Positions 41,351 to 49,633 of a stretch of DNA of 64,000 bases are shown one piece after another. The stretch lies in contig NZ_CAJPVI010000048.1 of NCBI RefSeq assembly GCF_905397435.1, positions 1-64,000 on the forward strand, in the 5' to 3' direction. This DNA is from Cupriavidus numazuensis. Its GTDB lineage: Bacteria > Pseudomonadota > Gammaproteobacteria > Burkholderiales > Burkholderiaceae. The translations under genes were made by a program, and so were the position numbers. The first letter of the stretch is position 1; each line of letters opens with the position of its first letter. The notes below the pieces were generated by a model, which saw only the letters and a program-made list of their open reading frames with translations, was not told the DNA's origin and did no database searches.

Positions 41351-43783
41351 ATGAACCGCCCCCAATCTCCCGGCCGCCTGGGCCGTTTCGTTGATGCCTG
41401 CGCCGGACTGCTGATGCGCCGCCGCCGCGTGTTGCTGACCATCTGCCTGGCCATCACCGTGGCGCTGGGCTTTTCCGCCACGCGCCTGCGGCTCGATCCC
41501 GGGTTCAACAAGATGATCCCGCTGCAGCACCCGTACATGCAGGTGTTCACCAAGTATGCGAGTACCTTCTCGGGTGCCAACACGGTGCTCGTGAGCCTGC
41601 GCTGGAAGGGTGATGGCGACATCTACAACGCGGCCTTCATGGACAAGCTGCGCCGCGCCACCGACGAGGTGTTCTTTATTCCCGGCGTGGACCGCTCGCG
41701 CGTGTTCTCGCTATTCACGCCGAACGTGCGCTTCACGGAGGTGACCGAGGCCGGCTTCCGTGGCGACGTGGTCGTGCCTGGGCGCTTCTCCGGCACGCCG
41801 GCAGAACTCGACAAGGTGCGCCGCAACGTGGCGCGCTCCGGGCAGATCGGCCGGCTGGTCAGCAATGACCTCAAGTCCGCGCTGATCCGCGCCGAGCTGC
41901 GCGAGACCGATCCGGCCACTGGCAAGACCATCGACTACGGCACGGTCGCGCGCCAGCTCGAGAAAATCCGTGCGGAGTTCGGCGGCACCGATGTCGACGT
42001 GAATGTCGTCGGCTTCGCCAAGCTGGTCGGCGACGTGGAAGAGGGCATCGCCGGCGTGATGGGCTTCTTCGCACTGGCCTTTGCCGTGACGGCGCTGCTG
42101 CTGTGGCTCTATACCCGCTCGCTGCGTACAACGCTGCTCGCGCTCGTGGTGGCGCTGCTGCCGGTGGGCTGGCTGCTTGGGCTGCTGCCGCTGCTGGGCT
42201 ATGGCATCGACCCGATGTCGATCCTGGTGCCGTTCCTGATCTTTTCGATCGGCGTGTCGCACGCAGTGCAGATGACCAACGCGTGGAAGCAGGAGGTGGT
42301 GCAGGGCCACAGCGCGCTGGACAGCGCCAGCGCCGCGTTCCGCAAGCTGTTTATCCCAGGCACGGTCGCGCTGCTGACCAATGCGCTCGGCTTCATGGTG
42401 ATCATGCGCATCGAGATCGATATCGTGCGCGAGCTTGGCATCACCGCCTGCCTGGGCGTGCTGCTGATGATTGTGACCAACAAGGTGTTCCTGCCGATCC
42501 TGCTGTCGTACACGCGGCTGGAGCCGTCGGCGCTGGCAGCGGCGCAGGCGCGCCGTGCGCAGGGCGGCGGCCGGCTGTGGCAGAAGTTCGGCGCGCTGGC
42601 GCGGCCGGCACCGGCACTGGGCGTGTTCGTCGCCGCGCTGGCGCTGCTGGCGGTCGGCGCGATCGAATCGCGCGGCCTCAAGATCGGCGACGTGGGCAGC
42701 GGTGCGCCCGAACTGCGCGCCGACTCGCGCTACAACCGCGACAGCGCCAGCGTGGTCAGCCAGTACAACATCGGCTCGGACGCGCTGACGGTGGTGGTGG
42801 AGCCGGCCGGCTTTGATGATGGCTGCCTTCACTATCCCGTGATGAGCGCAGTCGAACGCTTCGAAATGCACATGCGCGGCGTGTCCGGCGTGCAGTCGGT
42901 GGTGAGCGTGTCGTCGCTGGCCAAGGTGGTGATCGGCGCCTACAACGAGGGCAATCCGCGCTGGGAAGCACTGCCGCGCAACGGCGATGGCCTGAGCCAG
43001 GGCGCCAAGGCTTTCGACCCGGACAACGGCATGAACACGCCGAACTGCCAGGCCATCCAGGTGCTGATCTACACGGCCAACCATGAGGGCGCCACCATTG
43101 CCCACATCATCCGCGAGATCCGCCGCTTTACGGCCGAAGACAAGACGCCGAACGTGGCGTTCCGCCTGGCCGGCGGCAATATCGGCGTGATGGCGGCTAC
43201 CAACGAGGCGGTGGAAGAGGCCGAGGTGGCGATGCTGCTGTCGATCTTCGGCGCCATCACCCTGCTGTGCCTGCTGACGTTCCGCTCGTGGCGCGCGGTG
43301 CTGTGCATCATCGTGCCGCTGACGCTGGTGTCGGTGCTGTGCAATGCGCTGATGGCGCGCCTTGGCATCGGCCTGAAGGTTTCGACGCTGCCGGTGATCA
43401 CGCTCGGCGTCGGCGTCGGCGTGGACTACGGCATCTACCTGTACGAGCGCATCCAGCACCAGATCCGCGAGGAAGGCCAGAGCCTGCCGCAGGCCTTCGC
43501 GGAAGCCATGCGCCAGCGCGGCTCGGCGGCGCTGTTCACGGCGCTGACGATGTGCATCGGCGTGGGCACGTGGGCGTTTGCCGCGCTCAAGTTCCAGGCG
43601 GACATGGGCATCCTGCTGGCGTTCATGTTCCTGGTGAACCTGTTCGGCGCGGTATCGCTACTGCCAGCGCTGGCGGCATGGTTGGGGGTGGAAGAGGAGG
43701 AGCGCGCCCGGGTGGCTGCAGGGAGCGCCGTGCACGACGAGCGGGTACGTCCGGCACGCGGGCTGAAGTCCGATACGGCATGA
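41351..43783 (+). CDS. RND-superfamily transporter, MMPL-like
   Basis: 810 residues. One transmembrane helix near 27-44, a periplasmic loop, five clustered helices at about 225-400, a second large periplasmic loop and a second helix cluster at about 630-780. GVGVGVDYGIYLYERIQ carries the Asp-Tyr pair of the proton-relay helix in MMPL/HpnN-type proteins. At this length, with no TolC-type partner nearby, it resembles lipid or sterol-type exporters or importers rather than drug pumps. Encoded with the YCF48-like protein inside the steroid island, so transport of steroids or intermediates is likely, direction unknown. Confidence 0.85.
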   Translation: MNRPQSPGRLGRFVDACAGLLMRRRRVLLTICLAITVALGFSATRLRLDPGFNKMIPLQHPYMQVFTKYASTFSGANTVLVSLRWKGDGDIYNAAFMDKLRRATDEVFFIPGVDRSRVFSLFTPNVRFTEVTEAGFRGDVVVPGRFSGTPAELDKVRRNVARSGQIGRLVSNDLKSALIRAELRETDPATGKTIDYGTVARQLEKIRAEFGGTDVDVNVVGFAKLVGDVEEGIAGVMGFFALAFAVTALLLWLYTRSLRTTLLALVVALLPVGWLLGLLPLLGYGIDPMSILVPFLIFSIGVSHAVQMTNAWKQEVVQGHSALDSASAAFRKLFIPGTVALLTNALGFMVIMRIEIDIVRELGITACLGVLLMIVTNKVFLPILLSYTRLEPSALAAAQARRAQGGGRLWQKFGALARPAPALGVFVAALALLAVGAIESRGLKIGDVGSGAPELRADSRYNRDSASVVSQYNIGSDALTVVVEPAGFDDGCLHYPVMSAVERFEMHMRGVSGVQSVVSVSSLAKVVIGAYNEGNPRWEALPRNGDGLSQGAKAFDPDNGMNTPNCQAIQVLIYTANHEGATIAHIIREIRRFTAEDKTPNVAFRLAGGNIGVMAATNEAVEEAEVAMLLSIFGAITLLCLLTFRSWRAVLCIIVPLTLVSVLCNALMARLGIGLKVSTLPVITLGVGVGVDYGIYLYERIQHQIREEGQSLPQAFAEAMRQRGSAALFTALTMCIGVGTWAFAALKFQADMGILLAFMFLVNLFGAVSLLPALAAWLGVEEEERARVAAGSAVHDERVRPARGLKSDTA

Positions 43784-43907
43784 CGCCGGCACGATAGCCA
43801 ATCCGCACGTCGATGGTCTTCTGCGCTGTCCCATGAGCGGGGCAGGGCAGAAGGCCATCGCTTCATATGAGTCATTACCAAAAGCAAAGACCCAGGGGAG
43901 GGACAGC

Positions 43908-45209
43908 ATGGAGGCTCCGCAATCTGCCGGCGCAGCGGCATTCGCACCGGTTCGCATCGGCCCGCTGACGCTGCGCAACCGCTTTATCAAGGCTGGCGCG
44001 AACGAGGGCATGACGCCCGAGGGCCTGCCGACGCAGGCGCTGGTCAAGCACCACAGCGACCTGGCCGCAGGTGGCGTAGGCATGACCACCGTGGCCTATG
44101 CTGCCGTGGCCGATGACGGCTTGACCTTCGCGCACCAGCTCAGCATGCGCGCGGAACAGGTGCAGCACTTGCGCGTACTGACCGATGCCGTGCATCGCGA
44201 AGGTGCGGCGGCCTGCCTGCAGATCACCCATGCCGGCTCGTTCACCACCATGCGCCACGGCGGCAGCCGCGCGCCCGGCAGCGCGTCGTCGGGGCTCAAT
44301 GCCTTCGGCATGATGCACGGCGTGTATTTCCAGCGCGCCATGAGCCAGGCGGACATGTCGCGCCGCGCGGTGCAGTTCGCGCAGGCAGCACGGCTCGCGC
44401 GCGAGGCCGGTTTCGACGCCGTGGAAATCCATATGGGCCATGGTTACCTGCTTAACCAGTTCCTGTCGCCGCTGAGCAACCGGCGTCGCGATATGTTCGG
44501 CGGCAGCGTGGAAAACCGCACGCGCTTCCCGGCGATGGTGCTGCGCCAGGTGAAGGACGCGGTCGGTGCCGACATGGCGGTGTGCTGCAAGCTCAGCGTG
44601 ACCGACGGCGTGCCCGGCGGCAATGACGCTGCCGACTCGGCAATCACTGCACGCCTCCTGGAAGCGGAGGGCGCCGACCTGCTGACCCTTAGCGGCGGAC
44701 GCAATGTCGAAAGCCCGTGGGCGCTGTTCGGCAGCCCGATGCCGACCGCACAGATGAAGGCCGCCGCGCCGAACGCGATGGCCCGCTTCGGCATCACCAT
44801 GCTGGAGAAGCGCACGCCGCGTGACCTGGCATTCCGGGAACTCTATTTCCTCGAGGCGTCGCGCGTGGTGCGGCAGGCGGTGCGGATGCCGCTGGCCTAT
44901 ATCGGCGGCGTGAAATCGCTGGATAACGTGGACGCGCTGCTTGGCGAAGGTTTCGACTGCATCGCGCTGGCGCGCGCGCTGATCCACGATCCGGCGCTGG
45001 TCGAGCACTGGCGAACCGGCGTGGTCACGCGTTCGGCGTGCGACAGCTGCAATGGCTGCGTCGCGAAGATCTACGACCCGGCGGGAGTGTGCTGCGTGCA
45101 CGGCCCGGCCAACGATCCCGCGCTCACAGGCATCCCGGCGGCGCTGAAGCCGGTCCAGGTCGTGAAGTCCGTGACAGCGCACACCGAGCCTAGTCTGATG
45201 GGACGATGA
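43908..45209 (+). CDS. Old-yellow-enzyme-family reductase with Fe-S cysteines
   Basis: 433 residues, FMN TIM barrel: IGPLTLRNRFIKAGANEG, CLQITHAGS, HMGHGYLLNQFLSPLSN and FGGSVENRTRFP. The C-terminus has C-x2-C-x2-C-x10-CC (ACDSCNGC...GVCC), like the [4Fe-4S] site of 2,4-dienoyl-CoA reductase, but the C-terminal FAD/NAD domain of that enzyme is missing. The ATG at 43908 follows GGGGAGGGA; the frame is open upstream to 43833 without a better site. Could reduce a conjugated enone of a steroid (4-ene or 6-ene). Its stop codon lies inside promoter box G. Confidence 0.8.
   Translation: MEAPQSAGAAAFAPVRIGPLTLRNRFIKAGANEGMTPEGLPTQALVKHHSDLAAGGVGMTTVAYAAVADDGLTFAHQLSMRAEQVQHLRVLTDAVHREGAAACLQITHAGSFTTMRHGGSRAPGSASSGLNAFGMMHGVYFQRAMSQADMSRRAVQFAQAARLAREAGFDAVEIHMGHGYLLNQFLSPLSNRRRDMFGGSVENRTRFPAMVLRQVKDAVGADMAVCCKLSVTDGVPGGNDAADSAITARLLEAEGADLLTLSGGRNVESPWALFGSPMPTAQMKAAAPNAMARFGITMLEKRTPRDLAFRELYFLEASRVVRQAVRMPLAYIGGVKSLDNVDALLGEGFDCIALARALIHDPALVEHWRTGVVTRSACDSCNGCVAKIYDPAGVCCVHGPANDPALTGIPAALKPVQVVKSVTAHTEPSLMGR
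45191..45208 (+). promoter_or_regulatory. Island promoter box G (kshA)
   Basis: TAGTCTGATGGGACGATG, full match. The -10-like TATCGT begins after 20 bases (45229-45234). It lies within the last codons of the OYE gene: the TGA at 45207-45209 shares the final TG of the box. Confidence 0.8.
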
Positions 45210-45268
45210 GCGGCGTGCGCGCGCCTCGTATCGTGAAGCATCCACAGAGATCCAAGGAGACAGACGCC

Positions 45269-46345
45269 ATGACAACCACCGGCTACAAGATCGAAACGCG
45301 CCCGCTCGAGGCCCGCTACGCGCGAGGCTGGCACTGCCTGGGACTGGCCGACGATTACCGCGACGGCAAGCCGCATACGCTGAACATCTTCGGCAAGCGC
45401 CTGGCGGCGTTTGCCGACTCGACCGGCGCCATCCGCATCGTCGACAGCTATTGCCCGCATATGGGGGCCGACCTCAGCACCGGCACCGTGCAGGGCGACA
45501 ACCTGGTCTGCCCGTTCCACGGCTGGCAATGGGGCGGCGACGGTGGCTGCAAGTCGATTCCCTACTGCAAGCGCGTGCCGCCCAAGGCTCGCATCGGCAG
45601 CTGGGAGACCAGCGAGCAGAACCGGCTGCTGTTCATCTGGCACGATCCGGAAGGCCGTCCGGCGCCGCCGGAAGTCGCCATTCCGCGCATCGACGCCTGC
45701 TATGAGCCGGATTGGTCTGACTGGGCCATGGACAAGATGCTGATCGGCACCAACTGCCGCGAGCTCGTCGACAATATCTCCGACATGGCGCATTTCGGGA
45801 CTGTGCACGGCGCGCCGGTGGATTACTTCGCCAACCTGTTCGAGCACCACAAGGCTACGCAGCTGATGATCGGGCGCAGCGCCAGGCTGTCCGGCGACTC
45901 GCGGCTGACCGCACACTCGACGTACTTCGGCCCGGCGTACCACATCACCGAGATGACGGGCAAGATGGGCGACCAGGAGATCCACTCGATCCTGCTCAAC
46001 TGCCATGTGCCGATCGATCTGAACAGTTTCGAACTGCGTTATGGCGTGCTGGTCAAGAAGATACCGGGGCTGTCCGACGAGCAGAACCGTGCGGTCGCGC
46101 AAGCCTATGTCGAGCAGGCCCGCGCGGCCTTCTACGAGGACGTGGTGATCTGGGATAGCAAGATCCGCATCGACAATCCGCTGCTGTGCGAGGGCGACGG
46201 GCCGATCTACCAGATGCGTGACTGGTACCAGCAGTTCTATACCGATGTGGAACAGGTGCGCCCGGCCAGCGTGGCGCGACGGGTGTTCGAGCTGAATCCT
46301 GCAGGCATGGAACCGCCGGCGCTGCGGCATGTGTTTGAGGTCTGA
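45269..46345 (+). CDS. kshA: 3-ketosteroid 9alpha-hydroxylase oxygenase, KshA-like Rieske protein
   Basis: 358 residues. Rieske [2Fe-2S] ligands Cys62/His64 and Cys81/His84, in YCPHMGADLSTGTV and CPFHGWQWGGDGGCK; the latter is close to remembered KshA (CPFHDWRWGGDGRCK). Mononuclear iron ligands His175 and His180 in DNISDMAHFGTVH. Known role: 9alpha-hydroxylation of androstenedione-type steroids, which with KstD opens ring B. Electrons come from KshB (12827). AAGGAGA precedes the ATG; box G lies 60 bp upstream. A terminator follows the gene. Confidence 0.88.
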   Translation: MTTTGYKIETRPLEARYARGWHCLGLADDYRDGKPHTLNIFGKRLAAFADSTGAIRIVDSYCPHMGADLSTGTVQGDNLVCPFHGWQWGGDGGCKSIPYCKRVPPKARIGSWETSEQNRLLFIWHDPEGRPAPPEVAIPRIDACYEPDWSDWAMDKMLIGTNCRELVDNISDMAHFGTVHGAPVDYFANLFEHHKATQLMIGRSARLSGDSRLTAHSTYFGPAYHITEMTGKMGDQEIHSILLNCHVPIDLNSFELRYGVLVKKIPGLSDEQNRAVAQAYVEQARAAFYEDVVIWDSKIRIDNPLLCEGDGPIYQMRDWYQQFYTDVEQVRPASVARRVFELNPAGMEPPALRHVFEV

Positions 46346-46388
46346 GGCGGGCGGGACGACGTCAAGGGCTGGAGGCGTCGTCCACGAT

Positions 46389-46417
46389 GGGGGTTTTGGA
46401 TCACGAAACCCCTTTTT
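46389..46417 (+). terminator. Rho-independent terminator after kshA
   Basis: GGGGTTT (46390-46396), 9-base loop, AAACCCC (46406-46412), then TTTTT. 44 bp after the kshA stop. The most convincing intrinsic terminator in the window. Confidence 0.8.
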
Positions 46418-46534
46418 CTTCGTTCGGTGAAGTGTGGGGTTGTCGTTCTTGGCGAGCGGTGCTGTTTTGCTGGCGTCGCTGGCAGGGGCTTGTCGTTCGG
46501 GGTGGGTTATCGCTATTCGCTGGCGCGGCTGTTT

Positions 46535-47217
46535 CGCCGGCGTAGCCGGCGAGTCACTTTTGTCCGAGCGACAAAAGTAACCAAAAACGCGTTTTGGTTG
46601 CCCCAAAGGGGCGAATTTTTATCGTAGTGTGCGAGGGGTGTTGTACGGGTATGGGCTTCAGAGGAGATTTCCGCTGCCTGCCGCGTGGGGCACCACCGTG
46701 AGTGGGAATACAGCGCTGATTGGACGAGCCCTGCAAGCGTCTGTGGCCCCTGCTGCGAGCGATATCGTGTAATCGCCTTCGGCTGCGCTACGCGCAGAGC
46801 TCAAGTCTGAGCACGCAGGCCCAAGGCGAACCGCGCCTCGGTGACGATGCCTGCCAATGCATGCGCGTAGAGACAGGACATCAGGAACTGGAACGGGGAC
46901 TCGGGCGCCAGCCACGTTGATGAGCTTGCCCCCAGACGACGCCGTGCGCGCAGCGCAGCCGAAGGCGTCCCACCACTGACCTGGTTGAAACGCTGTACCC
47001 GAGTCCGTCTTGGGGATCGTCCAAAAGCCGTGCCGCGCCAGGCACAGGTTCTGACTCACATAGCGTTAGCAGGTTGGAACGGCCGACCACCATCGCAGGC
47101 GTCCAAAGCCGTTTGAGCTACTGCCACCGTGGAATTGATGGCCAGCGGCAACGACGCGCTTTTCTGCCTACTCTTTTGTCGCTCGGACAAAAGAGTAGGT
47201 CGCCGGCTACGCCGGCG
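46535..47217 (-). repeat. Dispersed ~680 bp element, copy R3 (inverted)
   Basis: Ends at 46535-46551 and 47201-47217, same orientation as R2. Left end carries the short hairpin form (ACTTTTGTC/GACAAAAGT), right end the long form (CCTACTCTTTTGTC/GACAAAAGAGTAGG). G/T-rich flank units on the left (46440-46534), A/C-rich units on the right (to about 47302). Confidence 0.85.
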
Positions 47218-47311
47218 AAACAGCGGCGCATGCCAAGAGCGCCCCCCCAATCCCAACCCCAAAACCCCCGCCGGCAACGCCAGCGAAACAGCCGCGCCTA
47301 ATAACCGAGAT

Positions 47312-48109
47312 TCACCGCTGCGAAGGAATATTCCCCCCATCGACCACAAGTTCGGTGCCAGTGATGTAACTGGCTTCGCTCGACAGCAGGAAACGGACCA
47401 CCCGCCCGATCTCCGCGGGCGTGCCAAGACGGCCCAACTGAATGCGGCGCTCGAACGTGCCCGGAGGCAGGGCATCGATAGCGGGCTGGAGCATCGGCGT
47501 ATGGATCTGTCCCGGAGAAACCGCGTTGATGCGAATCCCGTCCTGGCCCAAGCTGTCCGCTAGCGAACGCACGAGCGAGAGCAAACCGCCCTTGGAAGCC
47601 GAGTAGGCCGGAATCAATCCATTGCCCAATGTCGCATTGATCGATGCGATGGCAACCACGGCGGCGCCCGGTTGCTGGCGCAAGTCGGCCAGCATGGCCT
47701 GGACCAGCAGCGGCATGGCGCGCAGATTAACATCGAGCACGGCGTCCCAGCGTGCCTGCGTCAGGCCGTCGATCCCGCTCTGGTCCACCACGCCGGCAGC
47801 ATGCACCATGCCGCCGAGCGCCGGCAGGGCTGCGCGTGTGCGGGCCAGCGCATCTTCGATGCCTGCGGGTACCCGCAGGTCAATGCCGAGCCCAAAGGTG
47901 GGCACGTCATAGCGTTCGGCCAGCGTCGCCGCGACGGCTCGCGCCTTGTCCTCCTGGATATCCCAGATGGCTACAGGCCGGCCGACAGCGGCCAGGGCCT
48001 CCGCGCAAGCCTCGCCGATGCCGGAGGCTGCGCCGGTAATCACGACACTGCTGGCCGGGCTGTTCAGGGCCACGCGAAAGTCGCTGGCGGCAGGATGTTG
48101 GGTCGTCAC
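47312..48109 (-). CDS. SDR-family oxidoreductase
   Basis: 265 residues. VVITGAASGIGEACAEAL, catalytic Ser in AIASINATLG with Tyr in YSASK, and YITGTELVVDGGN at the end. The asparagine-rich NNAG position reads VHAAG. I chose GTG at 48109 because GGGAGA lies upstream at 8 bases; the frame is open further. Promoter box I lies 89 bp upstream, so it belongs to the steroid regulon although it is beyond repeat R3 and next to unrelated genes. Substrate unknown. Confidence 0.85.
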   Translation of the reverse strand: MTTQHPAASDFRVALNSPASSVVITGAASGIGEACAEALAAVGRPVAIWDIQEDKARAVAATLAERYDVPTFGLGIDLRVPAGIEDALARTRAALPALGGMVHAAGVVDQSGIDGLTQARWDAVLDVNLRAMPLLVQAMLADLRQQPGAAVVAIASINATLGNGLIPAYSASKGGLLSLVRSLADSLGQDGIRINAVSPGQIHTPMLQPAIDALPPGTFERRIQLGRLGTPAEIGRVVRFLLSSEASYITGTELVVDGGNIPSQR

Positions 48110-48198
48110 TTGTTGTCTCTCCCGGATGTCTTGGTCAGTGGCACAGCCGCGACAGGCGCGGCTGCTATGCGCATTGTTTCCGCTCACGTTCAAGGTGA

Positions 48199-48216
48199 CA
48201 TAGTCCAAACAGACTA
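48199..48216 (-). promoter_or_regulatory. Island promoter box I (SDR 48109)
   Basis: Minus strand TAGTCTGTTTGGACTATG, one mismatch to the consensus and one base different from box A. The -10-like AACAAT begins after 20 bases (48173-48178). Confidence 0.75.
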
Positions 48217-48279
48217 AAACGGGCGCGCCGGTCCCGGCATCTGCCGTCCGACGCGCCTGAATTGCCGGGTCCTGCAAGC

Positions 48280-48684
48280 CTATTTCACGGGCGTCAGGAT
48301 CGGTGCGCCCTTGTTCTTGATCAGGAGCACGACAAACTTGGCCGGCTGTGTGGAACTCGCATTGCGCCCGACGGTATGGATGTCATTCGTGCCTTCGTGG
48401 AAGGTATCGCCGGGCTTGAGCGTTACCTCCTTGCCACCCTTGACGCCCATGACGATGTTGCCCTCGAGCACGTAGACAAAGGCGTGCGCATCATGTCGAT
48501 GCACGGGGTCCACCGCGCCCGGTGGATAGTCCACGATGATCATCTCGACTTCCTTGCCCGGGTATTCGGGCAACGGTTCCGTCCGCAGGGGCGTGACCTT
48601 CGCTTCCGGTGCGGCCACTGCCGGCTGCGCCGCCATCAGGCACGACAGCATCAGCGCTGCCGCCAATGAGACGATTGCTTTCAT
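48280..48684 (-). CDS. Exported cupin-domain protein
   Basis: 134 residues with a signal-like N-terminus (MKAIVSLAAALMLSCLMAAQPAVAAP). One cupin barrel: PVHRHDAHAFVYVLEG gives the HxH...E metal motif, and GDTFHEGTNDIHTV the second motif. AAGGAGT precedes the ATG. It follows the NAD(P)-binding-protein gene by 11 bp in the same operon. A periplasmic metal-binding enzyme or binding protein; no substrate clue. Confidence 0.8.
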   Translation of the reverse strand: MKAIVSLAAALMLSCLMAAQPAVAAPEAKVTPLRTEPLPEYPGKEVEMIIVDYPPGAVDPVHRHDAHAFVYVLEGNIVMGVKGGKEVTLKPGDTFHEGTNDIHTVGRNASSTQPAKFVVLLIKNKGAPILTPVK

Positions 48685-48695
48685 GGCTTTACTCC

Positions 48696-49448
48696 TTATT
48701 GCTTGTTCGCTTGCGAGAGCCACTGCTCGAGGCTGACGCGGCCGATCCGCGCGTCGCCGAGCGGTACGAGCGACATTTCCTCGACCTGACCGCCGTAGTA
48801 CAGAGCTTCGCGGTCCGTCACCACCGTGCGGGCATCGCCCGTTGACTTCAGATAGCGCGCAACGATCTCGGCAAAGGGAGCGCGGTCCGGGCCGGCGATC
48901 TCAAGGGTGCCATTCAGGGGCGCTTCCAGCGCGACCTGTGCAAGGATTGCCGCGACGTCTTGGGAAGCAATCGGCTGAAACAGCCCGTCGCCGATACGCA
49001 CGGTATTGCCGTCCGTGCCGAAATCGGCGATACCGCCGAGGAATTCCATGAACTGCGTGGCGCGCACGATCGTGTACGGCACGCCGGCTGCTTCAATGGC
49101 TTCCTCCTGCGCGACTTTTGCTGCGAAATATGCATTGCCCGGCATGCGGTCGGTACCGACGATCGACAGCGCGACGTGATGGCGTACACCCGCGGCCACT
49201 TCGGCCTTGCCGAGATTGCGTGCGGAAGTGCGGAAAAAATCGAGTACGGCCTGCGGTTCCCACGATGGTGCGTTCGCCACATCCACGACGACGTCCGCGC
49301 CCTCGAATGCCTGGGCCAATCCTTCGCCCGTCACGCTGTTGACGCCGGTACTCGGAGAGGCCGCGATTGCGGTATGACCAGCCTTGGCGAGCAGTGCGAC
49401 AACTTGGGAGCCGATCAGGCCGGAACCACCGATTACAACGATCTTCAT
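48696..49448 (-). CDS. NmrA/SDR-a-like NAD(P)-binding protein
   Basis: 250 residues. MKIVVIGGSGLIGSQVVALLAKAGH start with the GxSGxxG motif of NmrA-like atypical SDRs; no Tyr-x3-Lys pair is evident where classical SDRs have it. GGAGA precedes the ATG. First gene of the operon with the cupin and divergent from the MocR-type regulator across 185 bp. Possibly a redox sensor or quinone-related reductase. Confidence 0.8.
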   Translation of the reverse strand: MKIVVIGGSGLIGSQVVALLAKAGHTAIAASPSTGVNSVTGEGLAQAFEGADVVVDVANAPSWEPQAVLDFFRTSARNLGKAEVAAGVRHHVALSIVGTDRMPGNAYFAAKVAQEEAIEAAGVPYTIVRATQFMEFLGGIADFGTDGNTVRIGDGLFQPIASQDVAAILAQVALEAPLNGTLEIAGPDRAPFAEIVARYLKSTGDARTVVTDREALYYGGQVEEMSLVPLGDARIGRVSLEQWLSQANKQ

Positions 49449-49540
49449 GGCAGATTCTCCAGATGAGAGTAGGGAAGTGCGCGGTGCGGCTGTCGGGGGC
49501 ATCCATCCGGGTGCCTGTCCCCGTCGCATCGTGTGAGACC

Positions 49541-49553
49541 ATTGTGGAACAAT
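49541..49553. promoter_or_regulatory. Candidate operator between the NmrA-like gene and the MocR-type gene
   Basis: ATTGTGGAACAAT is a perfect inverted repeat (5-bp arms, 3-base centre) in the 185-bp divergent region, with a TATGGATAA stretch a few bases on. Autoregulated MocR proteins often bind such divergent regions; this site is a guess from symmetry. Confidence 0.35.
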
Positions 49554-49633
49554 CATGCCCTATGGATAAGGGCCAAGAATTGTCGAAATGACTAGGCCAA
49601 GTCCAGCCTGTCCACATTGCCCGCGAACCCGTC

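Noticed and set aside
43794-43815. TAGCCAATCCGCACGTCGATG upstream of the OYE gene as a promoter box
   Set aside because: The half-sites are at the wrong spacing and no A22/T26 pattern follows.
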